Below, piece after piece: positions 52,701-64,000 of a DNA stretch of 64,000 nt. Positions within the stretch are counted from its first letter, which is position 1. Each line of letters opens with the position of its first letter. This DNA is from Enoplosus armatus (Eukaryota > Chordata > Actinopteri > Centrarchiformes > Enoplosidae). The position numbers and the translations under genes are program-made. Below the pieces are notes generated by a model that was not told where the DNA came from, searched no databases, and worked only from the letters and a program-made list of their open reading frames with translations. The DNA is taken from NCBI RefSeq assembly GCF_043641665.1, contig NC_092189.1, positions 14,910,833-14,974,832 of the forward strand. Reading direction: 5' to 3'.

Positions 52701-53499
52701 CCCTGGGCCACCCTCATTCTCCCAGCACACCTGTACCCCTAAACCCCTATCGTGGGAACCTCCTCGCTGCCTCTGCCACCTGAGCTGCTCGCTGTGCCAG
52801 CTGGGCACATCTGACAACACCATTGGGAGTCAAAGCACACCGAGACCAAAGATGTCACAGCGTGCCAGCTTGATTGAGCTCTTAGAACTTTTTACTGGTG
52901 ATTTGTCGTGCTTATTGAAGTCAGAGAGATTGAGGAATCTCTGCAGAAGTTATGAATCAAACTTGTGTCAGTTTGTGATCTATAGCAACCATTTCAGATT
53001 TGCATATCTGAAAAATACACTCACAAAAACACATTTCCAGCCTCAGATCACAGTTCTCCGTGCTTACACACAACCTCCCTCATGCACCCCTACCCTCTAA
53101 ATCTCCATGGCACACTGCAAAAAATGGCATCAATTAATCAACATTCATGAACCGTTTACTTGAGCTCTCCTTTGTGTGCTGCAGGGCCTAATCCAGACAG
53201 AGACCAGGCTGTTCTGCAGCAGTGCAGACTGCGTCACTCCACCCTTTGTGGGAGAAACCCATCAACTGGTGTTTCAGGGAAATGTCTCCCCCCACTGAGA
53301 GCCTAACCTTCCCCCTCTCTCACCCTCTTCCTCTTGTGCCCCCTCAGTACAGGAAGCTCTATCTCTTAGAGGAGGCCATCCATCCATCTTGCCTCTTCCA
53401 ATCCAATTCACAGCCGCTCCACATGTATGAAGACATCTGTCCATATTTGATCAGATATTCCATTTTGCTGCAAATGATCCCACCCTCCATCCCAACCCA
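49741..53499. other. Gene-free interval
   Basis: AT-rich DNA (49800-51100), then mixed sequence. No gene or recognised repeat is seen. 51000-51420 and 52590-52740 read like conserved non-coding blocks. A palindromic octamer context CAGATTTGCATATCTG is at 52995-53010. Confidence 0.45.
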
Positions 53500-54180
53500 T
53501 GAGGGAGGCAGCTATTTAAATGTGCTGATACTTTGCTGCATAATAACCTGCCAATTCTTTGCCTTGCAGAAGAAGCAAGTTTAATTGGGCTGTGCATTTA
53601 GAGCTCTTCTACAATTACACAATTACAGCGGAGATGCATTTCTGCACGTTGCGATGTTTGCCCCAATTTACTGCACTTTTCATACAGTTTAACTCTGGTT
53701 GCCTTTTCAGAGGATGCAAATTTGGCTCATTTGGCTTCAAATGAAGCATAATTGCTCATATTGAAATCTACACCTTTCTACAAGAGGTTCCTGCCAGTTA
53801 GTTCTCATTAAACCTAAGGAGAATAAAAATTCCCAATTCCATTTCAGCACACATGCCATCTGTATCATCTTGTGCTAAAAGCAAGGAAATTGGAGACAAA
53901 ATGGATGCTGAGTGCATGGATGGAAAAACTTAAAAATCAGTTTGTTCAAGTTAGTCAGCGCAGAATAACCTTTTTTTTCCACCTGAAGTCTGTTTTCTAA
54001 ATTTCTCACAAGTGAATGAATTGGCATGAATTGGAAATTTTGTAGTAATGTTTTAGTGGAAAAAAAAACAACCAAGGGACACGGCTGATTGAAATTAAAG
54101 CTGTTTTCATTGTTTTGAAATACAGAATGTGTTTGCTGTGTGCAACCTGAAAAAGCATTCAATTAAGTGCAGCCTAATTA
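53500..54180. promoter_or_regulatory. Candidate AT-rich conserved non-coding block
   Basis: Dense ATTA/TAATT homeodomain cores, for example TTTAATTGGG, ACACAATTACAG and TTCAATTAAGTGC. A perfect octamer ATGCAAAT is at 53714-53721. There is no protein-like frame and no repeat signature. The sequence style resembles developmental-gene enhancers, but there is no single decisive motif. Confidence 0.3.
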
Positions 54181-57100
54181 GTTCGAAGGGCATGTACGGC
54201 TGGCCTCTCTACATTCACAAAACAGAATGGCGTGTCAACCCTGACATGTGATCACCATCAAAGTGTTTTCCACTCCTTCCTCTTCTTTTATATCACTGTC
54301 TTGAAAGTTATAGAAAAAAACTCTTTTTTTTTTTAAAAGGCCCTCTGAGTCTGAAGTGGTGGCCTGAGCCCACTCCAAACAATGCCTTACAAGATACTGT
54401 TTAAATTCATATCCGCTCTTCCTTTCTTACAGGGGGACAACACAACAAACCGCTGACCCACTGATACACAATTAGAAGTGATGCGGCAGTTAAGGCTACA
54501 AGCAACTCTGTTTAACAGTCTGTCTTTGACCCTCCACCATTGAATAAATATAATGCCCCCAATGAGAGTAAGACACTGAGGTGGAGTGAAAAGGGAGCTG
54601 GGGAAGATTTTAAGCCACACATAAGTAGTTAAAGACCTTTATAGAGTATAACACCATTATCCCTGCTGAATAAAAATAGGATTTAGTGTTTTTTCCACTT
54701 AATTTAAATCAAAAGAGTCCCCACCTTACATATTGCACTGGTAATGTAATGGAGAGAGACCCACAAAAAAGGCTTTGTGGCTCTGACACCTCCTATAGTG
54801 GGACTGTGTTGTCCTGTGAGCAAAAGGGAGAGAAAGGTTTTTCTTCCCTGCGTTGCTATCTGCTAACGCATTCTAATTGATGCCGCTGCATTCCTCCACT
54901 GGATGCATTCAGTGAATAACGAGCCTTGGACTGAATACCCATGAATTGGTCCCCACCAAGCAAAGCAGTAAAGCCTTTGGCCCCCCATCCCTTAGCCTCC
55001 CCGCACCGCCACCATCGCAACCACTACCAAGCACCACCTCCCCTCCAAAACCTTCCCTCTAGCTTTACCGCCCATTAAAGCACGACCATTGTGCAGAGAT
55101 GCAGTCCACAAAAGCTGTCAATCTCTCCGGGTCCTCCAAAGCTTGGACTCACACAGACTGGAGTGACAGACCTCCCCCTTCACCCCCAACCCACCCATGT
55201 TCCCCCAAAAATCCTCTCCCTGAAAACTTCTCAGCTAACTATCCCCCACCACCCTCTCTCTCTCTCTCCCTCTCTCTCTCCCTCTCTCGCTCTCTCCAGC
55301 CCCAGCGCACAAAGCATCAATCTGTCTTCAGCCCCAGCACCCTTGGCCCTTTGTCCCATCTGCAGGTGCCTCTGAAAGCACCCACGGTCGCCCCAGCCTC
55401 TGCGCACGCCACGCCTAGTCCAGGGACAGGAACTGCTGACAAAGGCCCAGTGTGGGAATGAGGGATGTGTGGAGGGAGGGAAGGGGGTGTCGAGGGGGGG
55501 GTGGTCTAAGACAGATGGCTGGGGAAGTCTACCAACTCCTCCACAGGGGCTGTCAGTTTAAATTCAGAACTACGAATGAGACACACGGGGGAAGAACCAG
55601 TAAAGGAATGACCACTAAATCCTGCATCTACTGTACACCTCACGAAGGACCAGAACACAGAACCAGCAGCACTCTCTGGATATCAGATACAGCCGTCTGA
55701 TATCATTTATATAATAAAAATAAATTATTTTAACTGGACTTCTTAACAAACACTTGTCTGAAATATTTTGGGTTGTATTAAGTTCAACAGTACAGAAAAT
55801 ATTCACAAACAAACAAATTAATATTATTCTCATTATCTCTTGAGCCTTACTGTCACTTAATCATAAAATCATAATTTTCCTGCAATTACCTCATGACACT
55901 TATTCTATTTTTATTATTAGCACACACAGCTGATCGTACTGAAATACACTAGGACATACAGTACATGTATATATTTAGTTTGATTTTAATTTGTCATTAT
56001 TTTTTAAGATGCATGAAACTTTTTGTTGTACATTTTATGTGGTGTCTTGTGTTGTTTTTGTATTCTGCATTCACTTAAGGATTTGAATACTAAAATCTTA
56101 CCAAATGCAACCTCTGAAAGACCAGCCCACATAGATGCTTTGATGTTGTGAGGATGTGCAACAAACTTCAATTTCAGTCTTGAACAGCACTTACAATTAT
56201 GATAGATTAGTCCTCAAAAAAACCCCACAAGATTTTTGACTGCAATGTACTTTATAAAAATTTAACTTGAGACAAACTGTAATCAGCTCTGCAGCCTTGC
56301 TCCACTTTTCTTTCCTCAGTGCAACAAGTTAGTTATATCTCATTGATGTTACTGGGCTGCCACCATGTGGACCTGCATTGAATTACAGCAACCAGTTGAT
56401 AGGTGAATGTCTGCACCATTTATATGCATGCAGTACTGAATGAAAGTAAGTGGCCAAGTAGGTTTCTAGGTTTCTGGTAATATTTGGCCATGTGTCAATC
56501 ATAACAAACGTCTTGGATGTTTTTTTCTGGATCAGCTCATGTCCATCAATGTTACTTTGACAATTATAGCTTCACAGGTATGAAACCCAGTCCCTCTGGC
56601 TGAGGAAATTGCTTTTCTGAGCACTTGGACTTCATGCTGCCTCCACTCTTCAGTTTGTCATTTTAGATCAAGATCAATGACATGCTAGTATTTCTTACAT
56701 TTTCCCTTAGAATTCAAGTTTACAAAATAATATAAATGTGTTAGATGAGGATTCTGAGGAGGATCGTGTGATATGATTTAAAGCTCCAGAGCAGCTACTG
56801 AATGGAGTTTGAGGTGAGATTATTTTGTCAACTTGAATTCTATTACATTAAAGGAAGTGCAAGTCTGACCCAGTATAATTTGTGTTGATTTCAGTTGCTT
56901 TGAAGCTCTAGAAATGTGTACTGTGGTAATGAGCCCACAGTTTATATGGTATATATCTTAATGCTGTAGATTTCTGCAAATGGGTTTACCCTGCGTGAAA
57001 TCCAGTCCTCTTAGCAACAAAGCAGCTGACTCAGTGCTTTGATCTTTCTGTAAAGGTTCAGGGAAAAGAGACAGTTATTCTCTAAATTCAACAACTGGTA

Positions 57101-59617
57101 AAACAAAATGAAGCATTTCTTCATTTGGCCACATGGTGGCGATAGAGTCCAACTTACAGCAGTGTATTTGTTCATAGGCAATGGCGTGACAGATACTTCC
57201 TCTTTATGCAATCATCAAATTTCTCTGACTTCCTTTTGCATTAGAACATAAACACTGACTAACTGTGTACAAATTCTCTAAAACAGCCAACGGCCTTTTG
57301 CATTTTGACAGCAGTTCAATAGGATGACATACAACACGCACAACAAATCTGCAGATTGTAAACTCAAATTGTGGTGTTTTTTCTCTTACTTTATTGCAAT
57401 TAGTTTTCACAATGAGTAAAGTAGTTACAACATGACAATACAACATGTACAGTGTTTGTTGACAGCTTGCGGTTATTTGAGCAACTGGTTTCAGTCAAAA
57501 TGTAAAAATGTACACCAGTGTACCAGTGTTGTTATCAAAGATGACAGTAACTGCAGTTGTAGAATCATTTTAACTTGGCCCTAGTTTTATGATGTACACA
57601 TGTGGTGTGTTTTCTCTGGTTGTTCCCAGAATTGATGTCACTGTGAGGTGCATTACACAACACTCAAACTGAAACCACATTTAGCAAACGGGATGGTCCC
57701 TCAAACGTTTTGACTTTTGAGAGCTCTTAACTTTAACAGGACAAACAGGGTTTTATAGCTTTAAGATTAAAAAAAAGTCCAAATATTTGCCTTAAGAACA
57801 AGTTAGTCGTTGCTCCCATGGTACTGAACCGTATTTGAGCTGTTGATTCTCGACCATGTTGTTTATGTAATTACTAACAAAATCTTTAAAAATTACCTTG
57901 AAGGAAACTTTTACTGTGTAGATTTCAAGGGATTATTCTGTCTTGTCTGCTTATAATTATACTTTTATGGTCAATTGGTTTAATTTTGTAAGTCAAAAAA
58001 GGTGTGCTTTGTTCGTTCACTAAGTTTCCACTGAACATAAACACAAACCACATTGACTGTGTGAGCATGTTTTGTGGTTCACTAATTCACACACAGACAC
58101 ATGCAGTCATGGTGACCTCAGCTCGCTTAGCTGGTGTCCTTGATAACATAAATAATATCTGAAAGTCATGTACAAATATGTATGTTTAGGATCCACTGCA
58201 CCCTAACTACACTTCCACTCTTACTCCACTTTCACCAATTTCCAAAATGACCACATTTCATTTCCAGCAAGTAAGGCAAAATGGCAAAATGCAAACCTGG
58301 TGCCACATGCAAATAGCTGCTAAGGTCACTCACGCTACAACACATACAAACACAAATTAGCTTCTGAGAAGCACAAGAGTGTCAGATTTCCATTTGGTGC
58401 CTACCTGCTCTATCACCTACAGCATGTAGTTCCAGCACTGTTTTCATTTCACATTGCATGTATTGCATTTTAGGTTAAAAATGAATTACTCTGCATTCAT
58501 TTGCTTCAACTTGAACCACAATAGCACGCATTTCCACTACATCTGCACATGAGACCAGATGACACCAGTAGTCAACCAGATAAGTCCAAAATCAGAATTC
58601 AAACTTTTCAGTCTGCTAAACTGCGCATGGTATTTTCTCTGAGGCAAAGAGGTTTGCAAACTTGCATCATTTAATTTAATAAGACTTCCAACATGATATG
58701 CGTTTTGTGAGCCAGTAACGATGATTCCACCTGCTTAACAGACTTTACTCAAACTTGTACAAAATGCAGAGGCCAATATTATTTCCAAAACAAACAGATC
58801 ACGTTGCATCATTTTTGTTAACATCGGTATTTAAAAGGCGCACACACATCTGTTTTAGACCTTAGATTTTTGAGCTAGAGAGCATTTAAAGGTCCCTGGG
58901 CAAATGCCAGCAAAACAAGAGCTGGTGGGACGTTTGATGTTAGAGCTCATAAATCAAGATCATCTTTTAAGTCCCAAAACTCATTTACATAAACGTAATT
59001 TTATGTAATGATCTTTTACAAATTGTCTTTGATCCACCTTTAATGGTTTACTTTTATGCAGTTGCACTGCTTGTCTTGACAATATTACTATAAAGCTGTT
59101 TAACCTGAAAGTACAAAACACTTCTCATATTCAGGAGTAAAACATTTAAAATCAATACAGTTATTATCACAATTATTATTTCTTATACAATGTTTATCAA
59201 TTTTCAGAGCACCTCCTTCAAGACCTGGAAAAAACATGTAGTCATATCCACTTCATGTTAGCGTACCTGCCGGAGGCTTTTCAAAGGTATCACTTGTTAA
59301 CATAAAGAAGAAGATTTCTAAAGGATAGGGTAAGTTCCATTTTGAAACATCATCTAAAAGGACCTGCTAATTTCACGGAAAATACTATTAATGTTGAGGA
59401 ATAATTACAGTAATATTTCAGGCTGCAGTGTTTATTGTATACCAACTTCATTGTTTTTAAGATGTTTATCTTAACCAGTTATTTATTTTAATGATTACCT
59501 GTTGTATATATTTTTTTCCAATAACAGCACCATCTTAGGCCTGAGACATTTGTATAATATCCACCTAAAGCGTATAATCCATCCTTCTATGATAAGGGAT
59601 GGGCTGTCACTCTGGAG
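54181..59617. other. Gene-free interval upstream of atp11c
   Basis: No supported gene. It holds a CT tract (55253-55297), C/G-rich sequence at 54980-55510 and long AT-rich stretches from 55700 to 59600. An ATGCAAAT octamer is at 58307-58314. A CTCF-like site is listed separately. Confidence 0.5.
57129..57141 (+). promoter_or_regulatory. Candidate CTCF site
   Basis: CCACATGGTGGCG matches the CTCF core consensus CCASYAGRKGGCR at 11 of 13 positions. It lies 3 kb before the atp11c promoter, a plausible boundary position. Single motif matches often are not bound. Confidence 0.3.
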
Positions 59618-60009
59618 CAGTGGTAGAATGTAACTAAGTACTCAAGTACTGTACTTTTACAATAGTACAAGTACATTTCTGCTTGTACTTTACTTGAGTA
59701 TTTAATTTCACTCTACTTCATAGTACAACTACATTTCAGAGGGAAATACTGCACTTTTTTACTCCACTACATTATCTATTTATCAGTTAGTTTACAGATT
59801 CAGATTAATACAGTTAGCTCCACTGTCACCAGCATACATATTAATGCCATTCTGCATCATGAGTACTTTTACTTTTGATACTTCAAGTTTATGTTGAATA
59901 CTAATACTTTTGTAGTTGATTTTGAGGACTATTTTTTGAGGAGTATTTCTACACTGTGGTACTGCTACTTTTACTTGAGTAAATTATCTGACTACGTCTT
60001 CCACCGCTG
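59618..60009 (+). mobile_element. Intact non-autonomous hAT-like element
   Basis: A 392-bp element starting CAGTGGTAGAATG and ending CTTCCACCGCTG, whose ends are imperfect inverted repeats. It is flanked by CTCTGGAG (59610-59617) and CTCTAGAA (60010-60017), a probable 8-bp target duplication with two changes, as expected for the hAT superfamily. The body is made of ACTTTTACTT/AAGTACAAG-type units and has no transposase frame. It ends only about 120 bp before the atp11c promoter motif. Confidence 0.85.
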
Positions 60010-60119
60010 CTCTAGAAGACGCTTCCACTCAGTGCTCAATGGTCCTTGAAGTGCAATCCTAAACTGCCACCTCTCTCGTGTTAATCATGCAGGAAAATAG
60101 GAAAGATTGTAGTTCAGAA

Positions 60120-60330
60120 AATCCAGACCACATTACCCATAATTCAGTGCGAGCGAAAGTCGCCGCACCTTCACCGGGTGGAGCTTGTGAACGTGGGAAC
60201 GTTTGTGGGCTGCTGCGGGTTGCTGGAGTAAAAATTGTTTGACAGGGAGGTGAGGCGACCCGTGCACAGGGATTTGAGAAGAGAAGTTAGTTTTTAGCGT
60301 GTCTGCGGCAGTTTCCGAGTCAACGGGGAG
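60120..60330 (+). promoter_or_regulatory. atp11c promoter with ZNF143-like motif
   Basis: CpG-rich sequence begins abruptly after the hAT element. At 60127-60151 the block around CATTACCCATAATTCAG matches the long ZNF143/Staf consensus (ACTACAATTCCCA-type) at about 19 of 25 positions. That motif is typical of vertebrate housekeeping promoters without a TATA box. None is seen here. The start site probably lies between 60180 and 60330. Confidence 0.6.
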
Positions 60331-60706
60331 GCAGACTTGAGAGCGACAAATGATTTGTACGAGTCCAAGCAACAGGGCACAGAGCGAAATGTCAGGGACT
60401 GTTATAGCCTTGAGCAAAAGGAAGAGCGACTAGTACACCGCAACGCGGAAAATATTCAGGGGGGTGAGAATGCGAATGGTGCGAAGATACCGAAATCAAA
60501 CAAAATGGAAACGATGTAGCGTCGCTGCGGCATTTCATATAGCTAGAACTAACGGTAGAGTAGAGAATAGATAGCTAAGGAGCTAGCAGGTTAACTAACA
60601 TACATGTAAAGTTATTCCCCGGAGAAGCTGAAGCAGAGCCCGGAGGCGTCTGTTGAATCAGAAGAGTTCATCAGTATCGTGAAAATCCAAGAAGATAAAC
60701 AAGAAG
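60331..60706 (+). other. atp11c 5' UTR (exon 1, approximate start)
   Basis: CpG-containing leader before the coding start. In the coding frame a TGA stop at 60680-60682 precedes the ATG, so translation cannot begin further upstream in this exon. Other short upstream frames exist but start at weak ATGs. Confidence 0.55.
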
Positions 60707-60733
60707 ATGCTACGGAGGAGACTGAACCGTTTG
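60707..60733 (+). CDS. atp11c: ATP11C exon 1 coding part (P4-ATPase flippase), partial
   Basis: ATG at 60707 opens MLRRRLNRL, then the exon ends at a GTATGT donor in phase 0. I recall a human ATP11C form that starts MFRRSLNRF before CAGEEKR, also nine residues ending in phase 0, so both sequence and exon structure agree. ATP11C is a P4-type ATPase of about 1,100 residues that, with a CDC50 partner, moves phosphatidylserine and phosphatidylethanolamine to the inner leaflet of the plasma membrane. Only the cytosolic N-terminus is in the window. A follows at -3, a fair Kozak context, and there is an in-frame stop 27 nt upstream. The neighbour sox3 on the same strand supports the call, as SOX3 and ATP11C are close in human Xq27.1. 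Nine residues are little evidence, so another gene is possible. Confidence 0.7.
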
Positions 60734-60739
60734 GTATGT
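60734..60739 (+). other. Splice donor of atp11c exon 1
   Basis: TTG|GTATGT closely fits the donor consensus and directly follows the codon for residue 9. The matching acceptor lies outside the window. Confidence 0.7.
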
Positions 60740-60756
60740 GTGCCTGGCATCAACGC

Positions 60757-60792
60757 CACACACACACTCACACACACACACACACACACACA
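60757..60792. repeat. (CA)n microsatellite just inside intron 1
   Basis: About 17 CA units with one CT interruption, starting 24 nt after the splice donor. CA repeats near donors can act as hnRNP L sites. Confidence 0.95.
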
Positions 60793-61385
60793 TATTGTTA
60801 GCTTATGACATCCTGCTACTCCTGCTAGCGTTTTTAATTGCTGAGATTCAGCCCTGAAAGAGTCCAAGGCATTGCCTTGTGCTGTTTTTTTTGTTGTTGC
60901 TGGAAATGCGAGAGAAACTAGCGAGTTAACAACAAACTGTTACTTCACACTGCCTGACAACACCAAGCAGCTGTTGTCCCACTTCGTTGCTCTTGTCAGT
61001 CAGCCAGTTAGCTAACTGCTAGGTAAGTTCTTGCCAGCCAGGAAGTCACGACAGATGTAAGTTGGTGTTAGCTAAACTCAAAGTCATTAAACTACTACTT
61101 TCAGGTCACATACGGGGATTTTTGTGTTACATGTTTGCTTCCCGCCATGTAAACTCACCTTCTTAACAACCACACCATCACATGTACAGTGAAAACAGCG
61201 TCTCACCTGTGTGTGTAAAGCAGCCTTGGCGCTGAAGCTAAATGAAAAGAGCATCTACCTGTCTGCAGAGAGGTGGACTGCTTCTCTCTTGGGTCCCAAA
61301 TGCTAAATATATGCACTCTATTTAAAGGCACAAAGACTTGCATCAAAAAAACACGTCTTTCCCTATTTAGCCGTCACTATTAGAA

Positions 61386-61737
61386 TTAGTTAGTTGAAAC
61401 GAAGTTAATCAATTAATTGATTAGTGAATCGATAGAAAATCAATCAACAGAGCATTTGACAAGCGATTCATTTTTTTCAGCCTTTTAAACAGCCAAAATG
61501 CTAAATATATCACTGGGTCTAGCTTCTTAAATTTGCTTTTCAGGGATTTTATATCCTTTTAGATAGAAAAGCTATTACTTGGACAAAATGAGACATTTGA
61601 AGACGTCACCTCGGCCTCTCAGATGTTGTGATGGGCATTTTATATTGTGTTTTGACTTGTCATAGATAAACAAATGATTGATTAATAGAAAAAAGAATCA
61701 ACAGATTAATCAATAATGATATTCATTATGCAGCCTT
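61386..61737 (+). mobile_element. 'TTAATCGAT'-type short transposon copy
   Basis: The same family as 20254-20546. TTAATCAATTAATTGATTAG and AATCGATAG at the left, ACATTTGAAGACGTCACCTC in the body and GATTAATCAATAATGATATT at the right keep the family order. The ends are AGTTGAAAC and ATTATGCAGCC. It is non-coding and moderately diverged. Confidence 0.75.
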
Positions 61738-62783
61738 CCTGAGGATGTGTAATAGCTGTTTCTAGTTGCGCCACAGTCCCTCTATGCTCTAATGTTTCTT
61801 TGTGTCCAGCCACTGGATTTGTTCAATATATAGAAGTTGGTATTTTGCCAGCATGAACTGCTTTGACATCATATTTCACGATTGGTCAATTTAATGCTTA
61901 CCCTTTTAAAGACCATCCATTGGTTTCATTGCCCTTCTCATACGTTAATCAGTCATGAGTGGGCTAGTTGAAAGTGGAGTAACTATCCGCAAGGCCAGGT
62001 TTATAAATGCTAAACCGCCTTTACTGCCTTTTTATCATCCTTTTATGCACCAGTAACCTGTTGTTACCAGTGGGTTGAATCCCCCACAGGCTATGTGAGC
62101 AGTATAGATACCGACAGTGAATAAGGGGAAGCAATATAATAATTATAGTGCCTGACCCTCCTCCTGGCCTCTCTCTAAGTGTTGCCAGGTCAGCTGATTT
62201 TCCTGCTTCTGGAGAGGATTGCTGCTGTAATTTCTCTTCAGTGTGAGCTGTAAATAATATTTTGTGCGGAGCAGCCAGCCACACTGTCATTGATGCACAC
62301 AGTGGCGTTATCTCAGGCTCTGGCTCTCTGCCTCCTGATTCACACCACCCTCCCCTTGCCCACGGGAGGTACATGTGCATCACGGAGAGGGAGAAAGATA
62401 GAGAGGGGGGAGAGGGTGACTGCTCATACCAAAAGGCACCGAGGAGGCTTCATGTGCCTCACTTGACTCTCCCACTATGGTGCACTGTGCCACTAAACCC
62501 TGAGTGTGTCTTTGGAAAATGATTAAAGATGGCCGTGGGAATGAGTGGGGCTGGGCTTTTCATCAGGGGGGAAGCTCCAGAGGTTGTAATGCTCTGACAG
62601 GAATGCAAAATCACCCAGTTGCCTTTGATGTTCGTTCAAGCCCTTGAAGGCAGCAGTATGATCTGTGAGAGGTGGAGCCTGGCGGAAATGTGATAGTATT
62701 CATTGTGGGAGCCCCTGCCTTGACTACAAGGAGAACAGCACCGACACATGAAAACACCATCACCCAGGCAGCACCTCAGTATC

Positions 62784-62809
62784 TTTTTTTTTTTTTTTTT
62801 TTTTTTTTT
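62784..62809 (+). repeat. Poly-T run (26 T)
   Basis: Homopolymer of 26 T. It could be the A-tail of a minus-strand retroposon, but no SINE body is recognised beside it. Confidence 0.95.
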
Positions 62810-63059
62810 GCACCATGGTAACAAGTACGCCTCCTCCTACTCACTACCTTGGTTGAAATCACACGTGTAGCTTCTGATTTCTATTTTGACTCTGTTGTAA
62901 CAAATGCTCCCTCTGCTCAGTAGTGAAGTGAAGTGGTCCAGTCCCGCACGCCCCAGTTAGAGGTTGGAAGCTCGACAGGTGCTCTTACCCCGGGCACAAA
63001 GGCAGGAAATGGTCACGCTGACACAACCGGATTTGCTTTGTGTTTAGATTATGTAATAA

Positions 63060-63250
63060 TAGAACTTTTTTATTAGTAACAATTTAGTAATTTAATTGAT
63101 TAATTAAACAACAATTCTTTTGTTAATCAATTATTAAGTTAAATCAGAAATCAGTTAAAAGTCTTTTTTAGTCAAAAATGCCAAACATTCTTAATTCTTA
63201 ACTGAATATCTTTGGACATTTTATATACAAGTAATCGTTTGTTGCTGGCA
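63060..63250 (+). mobile_element. Degraded 'TTAATCGAT'-type transposon copy
   Basis: TTTAATTGATTAATTAAAC, AAAAATGCCAAACATTCT and AACTGAATATCTTTGGAC follow the order of the family seen at 20254 and 61386. The right third is missing and many positions have changed. Confidence 0.55.
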
Positions 63251-64000
63251 GCCATAGAAAATAATAATTACTCGAAGCCGTAATATGTTTCAAAACATTT
63301 AAAATTGCACAGTTAGCAGGACTGTTTCATGGTTGTAATACACGTGAAGTATAAGATGTCAAGATTGGTTTTTATCAAGATTTGCGTCTATCCATCCTGC
63401 TGCTGGCTGATCAATCAAGTCAGTCAATCACATTTAGTTGTAACATGTAATCATAAGGTACAATCACAGTGAAATGTAATTGATGCACTGGGGCCTGCCA
63501 GTCTCAGATCTGTCCCTACTTGACTGTGACCCCGGCACTACCCTACCTGGCAGGAGATGTTGTTATGTGTGAGGGATTTGAAGGATTGCATGTCAAATGC
63601 ACTTGGAAACCCCAGGGCTCTGTAAACCAGTTTCTCAGGTCAGCTAAGAGCAGGTCGCAAGACACATACACAAACCTGTATACACAAACCTGCATGCACT
63701 CACTAACACAACTAAGTGCAGACAGTGTTGACATGCACACAAACTACACACACACCTGCACATTAAGGTGATTTTGTGCAAGCATCTTTTGCTACCGTAA
63801 ACACACAAGGTTAACTGTATTTTCAGAGACTTTATATGGTATCACTCTTCCCAGGGGAAGCTAATGTTTTGTTCAGCAGTAAAAGAGGATATTTTTTACC
63901 TGCTGCTGTACAATACAGTATTTCCATTGCACCCCGAAGTATTGGGGTAATGAGTCTAATTTCCAGCATTATAAGCACTCAGTAATGTCAAATGTACCTC

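Larger units (their letters stand above)
60734..64000 (+). other. atp11c intron 1 (continues past the window)
   Basis: The remaining 3.3 kb has no protein-like frame. It contains a CA microsatellite, two transposon copies, a T-run and CACA-rich simple sequence at 63660-63760. 62220-62520 is denser in G/C and might be regulatory, but no decisive motif is seen. Confidence 0.65.

Noticed and set aside
60658..60736. Reading SEEFISIVKIQEDKQEDATE as the first exon of a fish zinc-finger gene
   Set aside because: The acidic KIQED..E style recalls such exons, but this frame lacks a good start. The MLRRRLNRL frame fits the donor phase and the sox3 neighbourhood better.

Overview
This is vertebrate nuclear DNA, most likely from a percomorph-type teleost fish. 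The evidence is an intronless fish-type SoxB1 gene, long AT-rich non-coding stretches, many (CA)n/(TG)n microsatellites, and several repeat families I recognise as common in teleost genomes: hAT-like short elements with 'GTGGTGGAAG'-type ends, 'TTAATCGATTAA'-type elements, a palindromic repeat and a tRNA-derived SINE. There is no bacterial, viral or CRISPR content.

Layout. Positions 1-10120 are upstream flank of sox3. They hold no supported gene, but contain POU octamer sites, including an inverted pair at 6804-6836 beside two Sox-like sites. Positions 10120-12115 are the sox3 locus: a CpG-rich promoter with an inverted CCAAT box and a SOX/POU-like site, a short 5' UTR, a single-exon 300-residue CDS (10485-11387) and a ~0.7 kb 3' UTR ending near an AATAAA at 12091. 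From about 12116 to 60100 lies a ~48 kb gene-free interval with scattered repeats and several blocks that read like conserved non-coding elements. The best is 18490-19100, which carries two SOX:POU composite-like motifs. At 60120-60733 is a second, CpG-rich promoter and a first exon with a 27-nt coding part (MLRRRLNRL) and a GTATGT splice donor. I assign it to atp11c, a P4-ATPase phospholipid flippase subunit. The rest of the window, 60734-64000, is its first intron.

How it fits together. From memory, SOX3 and ATP11C are near neighbours on human Xq27.1 with the same relative orientation, so this looks like a compact fish version of an old linkage. The two gene products do not act in one pathway. 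The gene-free interval is best read as the regulatory landscape of sox3, a neural progenitor and pituitary transcription factor, ending at the housekeeping-like atp11c promoter. Conservation and enhancer activity could not be measured here, so the non-coding calls rest on motif reading only. I found no undescribed multi-gene system.
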